From Caldifarciminota bacterium (lineage in GTDB: Bacteria > Hydrothermota > UBA3072), in NCBI GenBank assembly GCA_023131835.1, contig JAGLZA010000197.1, forward strand, positions 1 through 44,121: 44,121 nucleotides of DNA, written 5' to 3'. Position 1 is the first letter of the stretch, and each line of letters opens with the position of its first letter. This document shows, one piece after another, positions 35,206 to 42,516 of the stretch. Under the pieces are notes generated by a model. That model made no database searches and had not been told where the DNA came from. It saw nothing but the letters and a program-made list of their open reading frames with translations. A program made the translations under genes and the position numbers.

Positions 35206-36366
35206 ATGACATCTATATCTTATCTTAAAAAAAAGAAAGAGAAAATATTAAACCAGAGTCTCTTATTAACCCTACTGCTTATAGTATTTATGTTTAACTT
35301 CCAATCCTATGCTGCTCCGAATATAGACACCTATGCTAATTACGATGTTGAAATTCTTTTCTTCTATGAAACTGGCTGTCCTCATTGTGGACGTATCAAT
35401 GATTTCTTAAACGAGCGGATCAAACCTAACTATCCTGTGGTAATCAAAGAATACGAAATCCATAACAGAGATAATGCCAATTTATTGAATAGATTAGCCA
35501 TTATTTACAATTCAAAAGTTAATGTTCCGATGGTTTTCATTGGCGATAATTTCATATTCGGAGACGACCGAACCTCTCTACGAAAAATCGAAGAGGCAGT
35601 TCGGAAAACTCTTAGAACACAGGCTTCATCTGCTCTAATCCGCCTTGCAGAATATAAAGGGGGACTACAGCAGCACTTAACACTTCCTGCGGTTGTTGGA
35701 GCTGCGGCAGTAGATGCTATCAACCCCTGCGCCTGTGCTGTTCTTACTCTCCTTTTAGGCACGATATTATTGGGTTCCAGGAGAAGAAATCGCGTCCTGG
35801 GTGCTGGATTTGCTTTCACTGCTTCAACCTTCATCTCTTATCTCCTGATGGGCTTTGGACTCTTTAAAGCCATTCGGACCACTGGAATACAGCACATTGT
35901 TTACATCATTGTCGCTATCCTTGCCATTCTTTTGGGACTGTGGAACATAAAGGACTATTTCTGGTATGGTCGCTGGTTCAGTACGATAGAAGTGCCGCAG
36001 TCCTGGCGCCCCGGATTAAAACGAATTACTTCCAGCATAACTTCAATACCCGGCGCTTTCTGCGTTGGGTTTTTAGTCAGTTTGTTCTTATTGCCATGCA
36101 CATCAGGTCCCTACATTGTGATCATATCTATGCTCAGCAGATCGGTGACCCGGATGCAAGCAACTTGGCTTTTACTCCTGTATAATCTGATATTTATCCT
36201 CCCTTTTATAATCATTACCCTGGTTGTCGGGTTAGGTCTTTCTTCGACAGAACGAGTGGAGGAATTCCGTCTGGCAAGGTTAGAAAAACTCCATCTTGCT
36301 ACCGGACTTGTTATGTTTGCCCTGGGAACTATTATGATAACCCTGGTGATAACTGGAACTATTTAA
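35206..36366 (+). CDS. Thioredoxin-fold/CcdA-like transmembrane thiol-disulfide carrier fusion
   Basis: A 386-residue membrane protein. Signal or anchor segment at about 12-32, then a thioredoxin-like domain (about 40-145) with CPHCGR as the active-site pair and the cis-Pro loop VNVPMVFIG, then a DsbD/CcdA-type membrane domain with six hydrophobic helices. That domain has conserved Cys in NPCACAVLTLL and LPCTSGPY, the pair expected for electron transfer across the membrane. It should move reducing equivalents from the cytoplasm to exported proteins. ATG 35206 (10 bases after the previous stop) is preferred over ATG 35143, which would overlap the preceding gene by 53 bases and add a polar leader before the signal segment. 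Co-oriented with the DUF1573/rhodanese gene. Confidence 0.85.
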   Translation: MTSISYLKKKKEKILNQSLLLTLLLIVFMFNFQSYAAPNIDTYANYDVEILFFYETGCPHCGRINDFLNERIKPNYPVVIKEYEIHNRDNANLLNRLAIIYNSKVNVPMVFIGDNFIFGDDRTSLRKIEEAVRKTLRTQASSALIRLAEYKGGLQQHLTLPAVVGAAAVDAINPCACAVLTLLLGTILLGSRRRNRVLGAGFAFTASTFISYLLMGFGLFKAIRTTGIQHIVYIIVAILAILLGLWNIKDYFWYGRWFSTIEVPQSWRPGLKRITSSITSIPGAFCVGFLVSLFLLPCTSGPYIVIISMLSRSVTRMQATWLLLLYNLIFILPFIIITLVVGLGLSSTERVEEFRLARLEKLHLATGLVMFALGTIMITLVITGTI

Positions 36367-36563
36367 TAAGACAAAAAGAGAAACAGTGCTTGTCCCCATA
36401 TGGAATAGTAACACATTCTGAGAGGCAGGTCCCGTATGAAGTAGTTTCACACTTCATGGGATAAACATCTTGACATTATCTCCTCTCCCCCATCCATTAT
36501 CAATGATTTAGTCATTAGTCAGTGGCATCAGTCAAAAAAACTGCCCGACCATTTGGGAAGTAT

Positions 36564-36587
36564 ATTAGTAAATTAGTGTATTAGTGC
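36564..36587. repeat. Three 8-bp tandem units (ATTAGTnn)
   Basis: ATTAGTAA, ATTAGTGT and ATTAGTGC follow in exact 8-base phase. A looser TTAGTCATTAGTC run lies just upstream near 36510. Confidence 0.65.
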
Positions 36588-36736
36588 TATGCCAGCCCAA
36601 CCCAGAACCAGAAACTGAGAACTACATCCTAATGCTACTTGACTTCAAAGTTTTCCCAGTTACAGTAAATATATAATAAGGCTAAGGTTCTTTGCTTGAA
36701 TCTTGACAGTATGATAGTAGCAGATTTATTTATGAG

Positions 36737-36764
36737 TTTCGTGTTTCGCGTTCTGTGCTTCTGG
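36737..36764. repeat. Four 7-bp tandem units (TTTCGTG-like)
   Basis: TTTCGTG, TTTCGCG, TTCTGTG and CTTCTGG are in exact 7-base phase, with units drifting from one another. Confidence 0.6.
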
Positions 36765-36792
36765 TTAAAACGCTGTCCAGAAAGTCTATTTA

Positions 36793-36812
36793 TAGGAATG
36801 TTAAATATCCTA
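36793..36812. promoter_or_regulatory. Operator-like inverted repeat upstream of the TA promoter
   Basis: TAGGA...TCCTA brackets 36793-36812 just upstream of the -35 box. The right half, ATATCCTAA (36805-36813), recurs at 36898-36906 inside the second palindrome, as expected for paired binding sites of an autoregulating HTH antitoxin. Confidence 0.45.
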
Positions 36813-36820
36813 ACAACCCC

Positions 36821-36848
36821 TTGACAAATATTATAACATCCATATATT
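36821..36848 (+). promoter_or_regulatory. Promoter of the toxin-antitoxin operon
   Basis: TTGACA (36821-36826) and TATATT (36843-36848) with 16-base spacing, about 70 bases before the antitoxin start. It is the best sigma-70-like promoter seen in the window. Confidence 0.6.
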
Positions 36849-36894
36849 TATACTATGGAAAAAAGAAGAACAATTGTAGGTATAATAAAAAATA

Positions 36895-36904
36895 AGGATA
36901 TCCT
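36895..36904. promoter_or_regulatory. Palindrome AGGATATCCT between promoter and antitoxin gene
   Basis: A perfect 10-bp palindrome 3 bases before the GGGAGG ribosome-binding site, sharing ATATCCTAA with the upstream site. Probably the operator for the Xre-type antitoxin; binding could block transcription and translation initiation. Confidence 0.5.
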
Positions 36905-36919
36905 AAAGGGAGGTATATG

Positions 36920-37720
36920 ATGGATACAATCAATAAGAAATTGGGTTCAAGAATAAAGGAAATACGAAAACTAAGAGGACTCAGTCAGAGGGAGGTTGCC
37001 GAAAAGGTAAATTTAAAAAGATCTACTATTTCTCAAATCGAAAACGGAGACAGGAAAGTCACTGCTGAAGAATTATTAGAATTCTCAAAGATTTTTAATG
37101 TAACTCCTAACAATTTGTTAGATTTAGAAGAACAACCGGAGGTAGTATTAGAAGAAAGTGAAGGAAAGGGGATAATGGAAGTAAAGCCCAAGCAAAGAGT
37201 AAGAATAAATGTACCACAAAAAAATCTTGAAAAATTTAAAGAGGTTCTTCTTTATATACTTAACAAAGTTGGTTCAAAACCAAATGTTGGTGAAAGTGTT
37301 ATATATAAGATTCTTTACTTTATCGATTTTGATTTCTATGAAAAATACGAAGAACAGTTGATGGGTGCAACCTATATTAAAAATAAATTCGGGCCTACTC
37401 CCGTAGAATTTGCAAAAATCATTGAAGATATGAAGCGAAAAGGAGAAATTGTTGAAGTGGATAGCAAGTATTTTGCTTATCCACAACGGAAATACTTACC
37501 GTTGAGAAAAGCAGATTTATCCATTTTAAATAAATCTCAAGAAACAGATGTAATTAACGATGTTCTGAATAGGTTATCTGACAAAAACGCTAAAGAGATA
37601 AGTGAGTATTCGCATGGGGATGTGCCCTGGTTAACTACTGAGAAGGGTGAAATGATTGAGTATGAATCAGTATTTTATAGAACCTCCCCATATTCAGTGA
37701 GGGATTATAGTGAAGATTGA
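36920..37720 (+). CDS. Xre-HTH/DUF4065 (Panacea, SocA-like) antitoxin
   Basis: A 266-residue protein. The N-terminal Xre-type HTH (about 5-62: LSQREVAEKVNLKRSTISQIENG) is joined by a linker to a C-terminal DUF4065/Panacea domain (about 95-255: SVIYKILYFIDFDFYEKY, TYIKNKFGPTPVEF, EISEYSHGDVPW), the domain of SocA and PanA antitoxins that neutralise varied toxins. It overlaps the downstream gene by 11 bases, a standard antitoxin-toxin layout. It is probably self-regulated through the palindromes around its promoter. The start could be ATG 36917 or 36920; 36920 gives 6 bases from GGAGG, closer to the spacing used elsewhere here. Confidence 0.85.
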   Translation: MDTINKKLGSRIKEIRKLRGLSQREVAEKVNLKRSTISQIENGDRKVTAEELLEFSKIFNVTPNNLLDLEEQPEVVLEESEGKGIMEVKPKQRVRINVPQKNLEKFKEVLLYILNKVGSKPNVGESVIYKILYFIDFDFYEKYEEQLMGATYIKNKFGPTPVEFAKIIEDMKRKGEIVEVDSKYFAYPQRKYLPLRKADLSILNKSQETDVINDVLNRLSDKNAKEISEYSHGDVPWLTTEKGEMIEYESVFYRTSPYSVRDYSED

Positions 37721-38114
37721 TGAGTATTTTGAAATTACTCGATTGCCGGAATTTGGTAGAGATATGAAAAAACTTGTGAAAAAGTATAAAACATTAGAAG
37801 ATGACATTAAGATTTTTATAGGTACTCAGATTTTCTTATATCACAAGTTAAATAAAGATAATCAAGGCGTTTTCACAATATCTGGCTTAGGAATTGAAGG
37901 ACATAATATATTTAAAGCAAAAAAAATCGCATGTATGTCTTTAGGTGGAACTGGATGTAATTCAGGCATTCGAGTAATATATTCATATGAGAAAAACCCA
38001 GATGGCAAAGATAAAATAGTTTTAATTGAGATATACTATAAAGGTGAAAAAGAGAATGAAGATAGACCCAGGATTTTCGAGTATTTCGACGAGACAAATA
38101 GAGTCGGGGGATGA
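37710..38114 (+). CDS. RelE/ParE-like toxin partner of the Panacea antitoxin
   Basis: A 134-residue soluble protein starting at GTG 37710 inside the antitoxin end, with GAGGG 6 bases before. Its order of elements fits a RelE/HigB-like toxin: an N-terminal strand, then an EFGRDMKKLVKKYKTLEDDI helical pair, then GIRVIYSYEKNPDGKDKIVLIEIYYKG strands ending in a charged helix. It is longer than typical RelE (about 90 residues), with an insert around residues 50-85 (GIEGHNIFKAKKIACMSLGG). Toxin identity is inferred from fold-like pattern and position; catalytic residues cannot be assigned. Confidence 0.65.
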   Translation: MKIDEYFEITRLPEFGRDMKKLVKKYKTLEDDIKIFIGTQIFLYHKLNKDNQGVFTISGLGIEGHNIFKAKKIACMSLGGTGCNSGIRVIYSYEKNPDGKDKIVLIEIYYKGEKENEDRPRIFEYFDETNRVGG

Positions 38115-38120
38115 CCCTTT

Positions 38121-38141
38121 ATGGAATAGCTATGCATTCCA
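38121..38141. repeat. TGGAAT...ATTCCA inverted repeat after the toxin gene
   Basis: TGGAAT (38122-38127) and ATTCCA (38136-38141) form a short hairpin 7 bases after the toxin stop. The core resembles the GGAATAG arms of the dispersed repeat at 31678 and 44023. It could serve as a transcript end but has no T-run. Confidence 0.35.
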
Positions 38142-38278
38142 CCCCGCTGTAATAGTAGACATTACATATGGCAGATGGGGTAAATATCATGACAGGAGCA
38201 GAATTTTATATACTCTACCTTAAAAAGTATAATCCGATGTTGTGCTATTCAACAACTACCTTACAAGAACAACCTTTT

Positions 38279-39163
38279 TTATTTATCATCACTACACAGT
38301 TCTCTATAATTACAATAATTACATATTTTTTTGTTTCCGGTCTTCTTAAAATCCTCTTTTTCTCCCGGGATGTTTTCCGCTACATTTTGACACAAAGAAT
38401 ACATCTCCTCTGTTTCTTCCCTGACCTTTATGATGAAATCTTGAATATCGAACTCATTAAATCTCATTTTCGTTTCTCTGTAAGAAGGTTTCAAATAAGA
38501 AATTATTGAAATTATCTTTTCCGGTTCCTTCTTAAAATGATAGGAAGCCCAGGAGACATACCCCAATAACTGCTTCTTATGTTTTTCTTCAGCAATTTTG
38601 CCTGTCTTCCAGTCTATTATATAGATTTCATCATCAACAGGAAAAAGAAAATCTACCTTACAATACGCTTTCATACCATTAAGCCTGCATTCACCGTAGC
38701 CAGAAGGTTCAATCAACCAATTACCTTTATTAGTTATAGCCTTTGTTTTTAACCATTTGTATCTTTCGCTATTTAATAAATTCATTAAATCGTTTTTTAT
38801 CTCTTCAAATAAGTCTTTCGGATCTACATCTTTAATTTCGCTATAATACACTTCAGCAAAGGTATTTTTCCTACAATATTCTTCGATTTTCCCCTTAGTA
38901 AAATCCATGAAACGTCCTATGTCTATTTCTGCTTCCGATTTCAACAATCGCTCCAAAAGAACCTTAATAACACTATGAACTGTAATACCTTGCGCTAAAG
39001 GAATTGAAGTTAGTTGTTTTAACTCGTCAATTTTATACCTGGGGTATTCACTATCGTATTTTGCATAATATTCATAATAGTATTGTCTTTTACAGAGTTT
39101 AAATTTATCGTATCTACTAACTGACCAGCCCAATATTGAGGTATAGTCAAACTCCTTTATCAT
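38279..39163 (-). CDS. PD-(D/E)XK nuclease of the Cas4/RecB-like family
   Basis: A 294-residue protein of the PDDEXK_1 group. An N-terminal Cys in KFKLCKRQYYYEYY and a C-terminal CNYCNYRELC cluster form the four-Cys iron-sulfur site seen in Cas4/AddB-like nucleases. The active-site core is visible: a conserved His in ITVHSVI, Asp in AYCKVDFLFPV, and IIDWKTGK (motif III, with a QLLGYVSWA helix after it). It likely binds DNA ends with exonuclease activity. No cas genes or arrays lie nearby, so it is an orphan; it is convergent with the toxin-antitoxin operon, which together may form a small defence or mobile module. GGAGGTGAT precedes the ATG. Confidence 0.85.
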   Translation of the reverse strand: MIKEFDYTSILGWSVSRYDKFKLCKRQYYYEYYAKYDSEYPRYKIDELKQLTSIPLAQGITVHSVIKVLLERLLKSEAEIDIGRFMDFTKGKIEEYCRKNTFAEVYYSEIKDVDPKDLFEEIKNDLMNLLNSERYKWLKTKAITNKGNWLIEPSGYGECRLNGMKAYCKVDFLFPVDDEIYIIDWKTGKIAEEKHKKQLLGYVSWASYHFKKEPEKIISIISYLKPSYRETKMRFNEFDIQDFIIKVREETEEMYSLCQNVAENIPGEKEDFKKTGNKKICNYCNYRELCSDDK

Positions 39164-39250
39164 ATCACCTCCTCTTGCTTTAAAGCCTTTGGCAATTATA
39201 AGGGGAAATACATTAAAGTCAAGGAAAAACTCCCTCCCCCCCTTTTTTAA

Positions 39251-39278
39251 ACGCAGATGAACGCAGAAAACGTAGAAC
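39251..39278. repeat. Degenerate tandem array (ACGCAGAnnn)
   Basis: ACGCAGATGA, ACGCAGAAA and ACGTAGAAC repeat with a 9-10-base period in the 205-base gap upstream of the nuclease gene. C-rich runs (CCCTCCCCCCC, CCCACCCCTCCCC) flank the array. Confidence 0.55.
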
Positions 39279-39368
39279 CCACCCCTCCCCTTTAATTTTA
39301 TGTGTTTGTTCCCAGAGAACGTTGAGATAAGATGAAATTAACTGGTTTCTTTGCTTATATATACCCTT

Positions 39369-40148
39369 TCAGGGTACTGTCACTTCTGCTTCCCATAATT
39401 CCAGGAAATAATACCCACCTACAAATGAGCCATCTTCCTTCTTCAAAGCAATATCAGAAGCAAAGGTTATTGGAGTTGTCCCGGTTCCAACGGCATGAAA
39501 GTATATATAAACGATAGTCCCAAATCCACTCACCCCACCCGCACCTGATTTTCTCGTTACTGCAATACTCGCTGTATCCGGACTAAAATGCCCAAAGGAT
39601 ATAACATCTGTACCAAGAAAATCTCCAACTACTAATGAATCCGCACTTACCACGGTGCTATCATAGACAAGTTCAAAAGATACTCCAAAGAGGTCTGTCA
39701 CTGATTCTATCCAGACGGAAAGCGGAAAAATATTGCCTTGAGAGACTTCAATATGCCTGGAATGGATACCTAATGTGAGGATTGACAAACCTGAGGTCGT
39801 ATCCCCTACTTCATTACTCTCTGTTGATTTATTATCGGAATTATAAACATATACATTATAGTAGTATGTATGATGTGGAGAGAGTAGACTATCAATATAG
39901 ACAGTATCATATCGGTTGGTACGTGTTGCCAATATTTTTGAACCAGATGTCACCCCGGGAGTCTCGCCCCTGTATATCGTATAAGAAGCAAACTTATCTT
40001 CTGTATTCGGAGTCCACTCAAGAGAAATACTTAAAGAATCAATATTTGTAATGCTTAGCGTTACTGCCTCTGGTGGAGATTCTCTCTTACAGCCAGCAGA
40101 TACAAGTAAGAGGAATATAAATCCTACTTTGAATATCATTCTCATCAT
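39369..40148 (-). CDS. Lipoprotein with fibronectin-III and cohesin-like domains
   Basis: A roughly 259-residue lipoprotein: hydrophobic segment then VSAGC (lipidated Cys about residue 20). A fibronectin-III domain follows (about 28-115: ISLEWTPNTEDKFASYTIYR), then a cohesin-like domain (about 125-255: LFGVSFELVYDSTVVSADSL, GFGTIVYIYFHAVG, plus a typical final strand), as in cellulosome-type receptors. It starts right after the dockerin-bearing protease gene on the same strand; the ribosome-binding AGGTAAGG overlaps that gene's stop. The start is ambiguous (GTG 40154, ATG 40148 or ATG 40145); ATG 40148 has the better spacing. It may be a surface receptor for the adjacent protease. Confidence 0.75.
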   Translation of the reverse strand: MMRMIFKVGFIFLLLVSAGCKRESPPEAVTLSITNIDSLSISLEWTPNTEDKFASYTIYRGETPGVTSGSKILATRTNRYDTVYIDSLLSPHHTYYYNVYVYNSDNKSTESNEVGDTTSGLSILTLGIHSRHIEVSQGNIFPLSVWIESVTDLFGVSFELVYDSTVVSADSLVVGDFLGTDVISFGHFSPDTASIAVTRKSGAGGVSGFGTIVYIYFHAVGTGTTPITFASDIALKKEDGSFVGGYYFLELWEAEVTVP

Positions 40149-40155
40149 TAACACC

Positions 40156-42039
40156 TTACCTCAGCCTGATAATCATTTTTGTATCAACAAAATTCCCGGC
40201 AGCAAGCCGTGCAAAGTAAACGCCTGCACTAACCTTACTCCCCATATTATCCTTACCATCCCATCTCTTGCTGTAATAACCTTTCTCCAACCGTTCATCA
40301 AGCAATCTCCTGATAAGTCTGCCGGTTTTATCATATATATCAAGCGTAGTAATTGAGGGTACTGGTAATGCAAATTCGATTATGCAATGGGAATGAAAAA
40401 CACTTGGGGAATCTAAAGATAGATGGAAACCCTCGGGAATTCCATATTTATGCAGAATCTTAAGGAGAAGAGACTTCATTTCTCTCACTGCATCAGATCC
40501 ACCAGAAAGCGAATTGTAGATTTCTCTATAGTTGTCTATATACTTCACCAGTGAAGAATCCTCTAATTGAGCTGTCCATTGAAAAACCTCTCCCTTAACT
40601 GTATGAGTCTTATGCCAATTCTGCCCTATAGCAAGTACATCATCTATATCCACTATCCCATCTCCATTGCAATCTGCAAATGTAGCATGTAGATCGGGGT
40701 CCCAGACAGATACTACCTGTGGACCCCAAAAGGTTGATACAGAATCCCTTGCATCGCCTGTATAACCCCAAAATCTGCCGATGGGAAGAATATCAAAAGC
40801 CTTTGCAATCCCATCATTATCCGTATCACCAGGATATACAGCAACCTCGGAAACTGCATTCACTATAACACTATCAACCTTTGAGGTTCCATTCAAATCC
40901 TGAACAGTTACCCAGTATATCATCTTTCTTGTCGGAAAGGCTTCGGGATTTTTTGTATTCGGGTCGGACAAAAAACTATCTGGAGACCAGGAATACTGAT
41001 ACGCAGGTGGTGAGGAAGAATAGTCCGGAGAACCCCCTGTAGCAGATGGAGATAACACAACTGTATCGCCGATTGCAATAATGGTATCTATGCCAGCATT
41101 CGCAGCAAGAGGATTAAAGGTTGCGTATGAGCAGTATATACCAAATTCAGAATTAGCATATTTTATTCTGAAATATCCACTCTCCCCCCAGCCCGCTCCC
41201 CATGAATTTTTGGCAATCCAACAACTATCAGTGTCATTCCATCCAACAATTACGATAGCATGATAACCTTCCAAAACTCCGGAAACATGCTCATAAATCC
41301 CCCCACCATAACCAAAGAAATCCGTATAGACCGCCATTCCGGTGGTTATTGGATAGTCCAGAACATATTGTTTAATAACGTCTATGTCTGACGGATCAGT
41401 ATCAAGCTGATAGGCGTTTACTGCTTTCCTCGTCTGAGATAGCCAATCCTGACATCGATCACAGGAAGAATTGGAGGCCTGATATGGAAAACAACTCTCC
41501 CCAGGAAGTCCTGTACCTGCTATATAAACAAGAGCTTCATAAGTATTCCCTCCCCCACAATCCCCGGCATCACAGCACTGTGAGACCAATGTCTGTTCTG
41601 AGAGATTGAGGTCTATTGAAGGATCTCCCTCCATCACATTAACAACTGCTTCAAAGGCCCCTACTGCAGCGAATGCCCAACAACTGCCACAGTTCCCCTG
41701 ACTCTTTACAAGTGTCATCCAATTCGACCCATCTTTGTTTCTCCAATCCAGTTCCGACCGAAGGCCTTTAATTACCTTTTCTCGGTCCACTGGAATTCCT
41801 CCCTTACAGGGAATCAATCCCAGGTAGGCTCGTCTTTCTTCCAAACTCATCTCTGTAAACTTATTCTCTTCTGCCACCCAATCAGCACCTTTGAGTTTGA
41901 TAAGACGATTTAGTTCCTCAATGCTTATTTTCTGTTCTATATCCTTAGTCCTGTGATTTTCCTTATCCAGGGCCTTAAGGTTCTGAGAAACAGGCAAAAC
42001 CAATAAAACAAACAGCCATATTATATATTTAGTTTTCAT
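40156..42039 (-). CDS. Secreted papain-like C1 peptidase with PKD, dockerin and T9SS domains
   Basis: A 627-residue secreted cysteine protease. Signal peptide (about 1-24), short propeptide (about 30-90), then a C1A domain (about 95-315): QGNCGSCWAF holds the oxyanion Gln and nucleophile Cys, GYHAIVIVGW the His, and IAKNSWGAGWG the Asn. A PKD domain follows (about 315-400). Two dockerin-like calcium motifs come next: GDTDNDGIAKAFDILPIGRF and DCNGDGIVDIDDVLAIGQNW. A T9SS type A tail ends the protein (LDIYDKTGRLIRRL, AGVYFARL). It forms an operon with the downstream cohesin lipoprotein. No ribosome-binding site is seen before ATG 42039, an exception in this window. Confidence 0.88.
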   Translation of the reverse strand: MKTKYIIWLFVLLVLPVSQNLKALDKENHRTKDIEQKISIEELNRLIKLKGADWVAEENKFTEMSLEERRAYLGLIPCKGGIPVDREKVIKGLRSELDWRNKDGSNWMTLVKSQGNCGSCWAFAAVGAFEAVVNVMEGDPSIDLNLSEQTLVSQCCDAGDCGGGNTYEALVYIAGTGLPGESCFPYQASNSSCDRCQDWLSQTRKAVNAYQLDTDPSDIDVIKQYVLDYPITTGMAVYTDFFGYGGGIYEHVSGVLEGYHAIVIVGWNDTDSCWIAKNSWGAGWGESGYFRIKYANSEFGIYCSYATFNPLAANAGIDTIIAIGDTVVLSPSATGGSPDYSSSPPAYQYSWSPDSFLSDPNTKNPEAFPTRKMIYWVTVQDLNGTSKVDSVIVNAVSEVAVYPGDTDNDGIAKAFDILPIGRFWGYTGDARDSVSTFWGPQVVSVWDPDLHATFADCNGDGIVDIDDVLAIGQNWHKTHTVKGEVFQWTAQLEDSSLVKYIDNYREIYNSLSGGSDAVREMKSLLLKILHKYGIPEGFHLSLDSPSVFHSHCIIEFALPVPSITTLDIYDKTGRLIRRLLDERLEKGYYSKRWDGKDNMGSKVSAGVYFARLAAGNFVDTKMIIRLR

Positions 42040-42111
42040 AATGTTTTATTAATATAAAAAAATTCTTAAAAGTCAAGAGAAGGGAAAGACCACTCTCCCC
42101 CCAATTTTTCT

Positions 42112-42129
42112 CGCAAAGAGCGCAAAGGA
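42112..42129. repeat. Two 9-bp tandem units (CGCAAAGnn)
   Basis: CGCAAAGAG and CGCAAAGGA in exact 9-base phase. The CGCAAAG word returns at 42395-42421, and its complement CTTTGCG at 2716-2752. Confidence 0.5.
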
Positions 42130-42253
42130 AAAGGTGATATGTGATAGAAGTCAAGCGAGAAGACAAACAGGTGATATGTGTTATGAAACAGAAGATGAAC
42201 ATACACATATCACATACCACCCTACAAACCCAGCAAATAGTCATTGCGAACTC

Positions 42254-42283
42254 TTCTTCCTGCTCGACCCCGGTGAAGCAACC
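42254..42283. repeat. Block shared with the insert in the second MITE-like copy
   Basis: TCTTCCTGC followed by GACCCCGGTGAAGCAA matches 31741-31772 with few changes. It is a member of the second dispersed repeat family. Confidence 0.6.
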
Positions 42284-42314
42284 TCGGAAGGGTTCTGTGC
42301 TGGGTTTCCAACCC

Positions 42315-42350
42315 TACGAACCCCACGAACTCTATGAACTCAATAAACTC
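42315..42350. repeat. Four 9-bp tandem units (TACGAACCC to AATAAACTC)
   Basis: TACGAACCC, CACGAACTC, TATGAACTC and AATAAACTC follow in exact 9-base phase, each step changing a few bases, so that the unit drifts along the array. Confidence 0.7.
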
Positions 42351-42394
42351 AGTTTTTTAGCTACGGTTCCTGCACAATTCTACATTTAAGTTCA

Positions 42395-42421
42395 CGCAAA
42401 GGATGCAAAGCCCGCAAAGAG
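42395..42421. repeat. Three 9-bp tandem units (CGCAAAGnn)
   Basis: CGCAAAGGA, TGCAAAGCC and CGCAAAGAG are in exact 9-base phase. Confidence 0.65.
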
Positions 42422-42516
42422 AATTCTGTTTTGTAGGGGTGAGTCGCCCAGTGAAATATGGAGATGGGGGATGATAATCACAACTAAAGGTTAAGTATCT
42501 AATAATGAATAATGAA

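Larger units (their letters stand above)
36367..36919. other. Gap before the toxin-antitoxin operon
   Basis: About 550 bases without a gene. It contains two short periodic arrays (36564-36587, 36737-36764), an inverted-repeat-like stretch near 36410-36465, and the promoter and operator-like palindromes of the following operon at its right end. Confidence 0.7.
42040..42516. other. Repeat-filled gap between the protease and propeller genes
   Basis: About 480 bases without a gene. It holds three periodic arrays (42112-42129, 42315-42350, 42395-42421), a GATATGTG-rich stretch (42134-42225) and a 30-bp block at 42254-42283 shared with 31740-31772. No promoter was identified for the minus-strand protease. 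Confidence 0.7.

Noticed and set aside
38168-38509. Plus-strand 113-codon frame opposite the nuclease gene
   Set aside because: Mostly antisense to the nuclease gene, with no ribosome-binding site.
42134-42389. Two overlapping frames in the repeat-filled gap
   Set aside because: They cross the periodic arrays and shared repeat block and lack starts with ribosome-binding sites.
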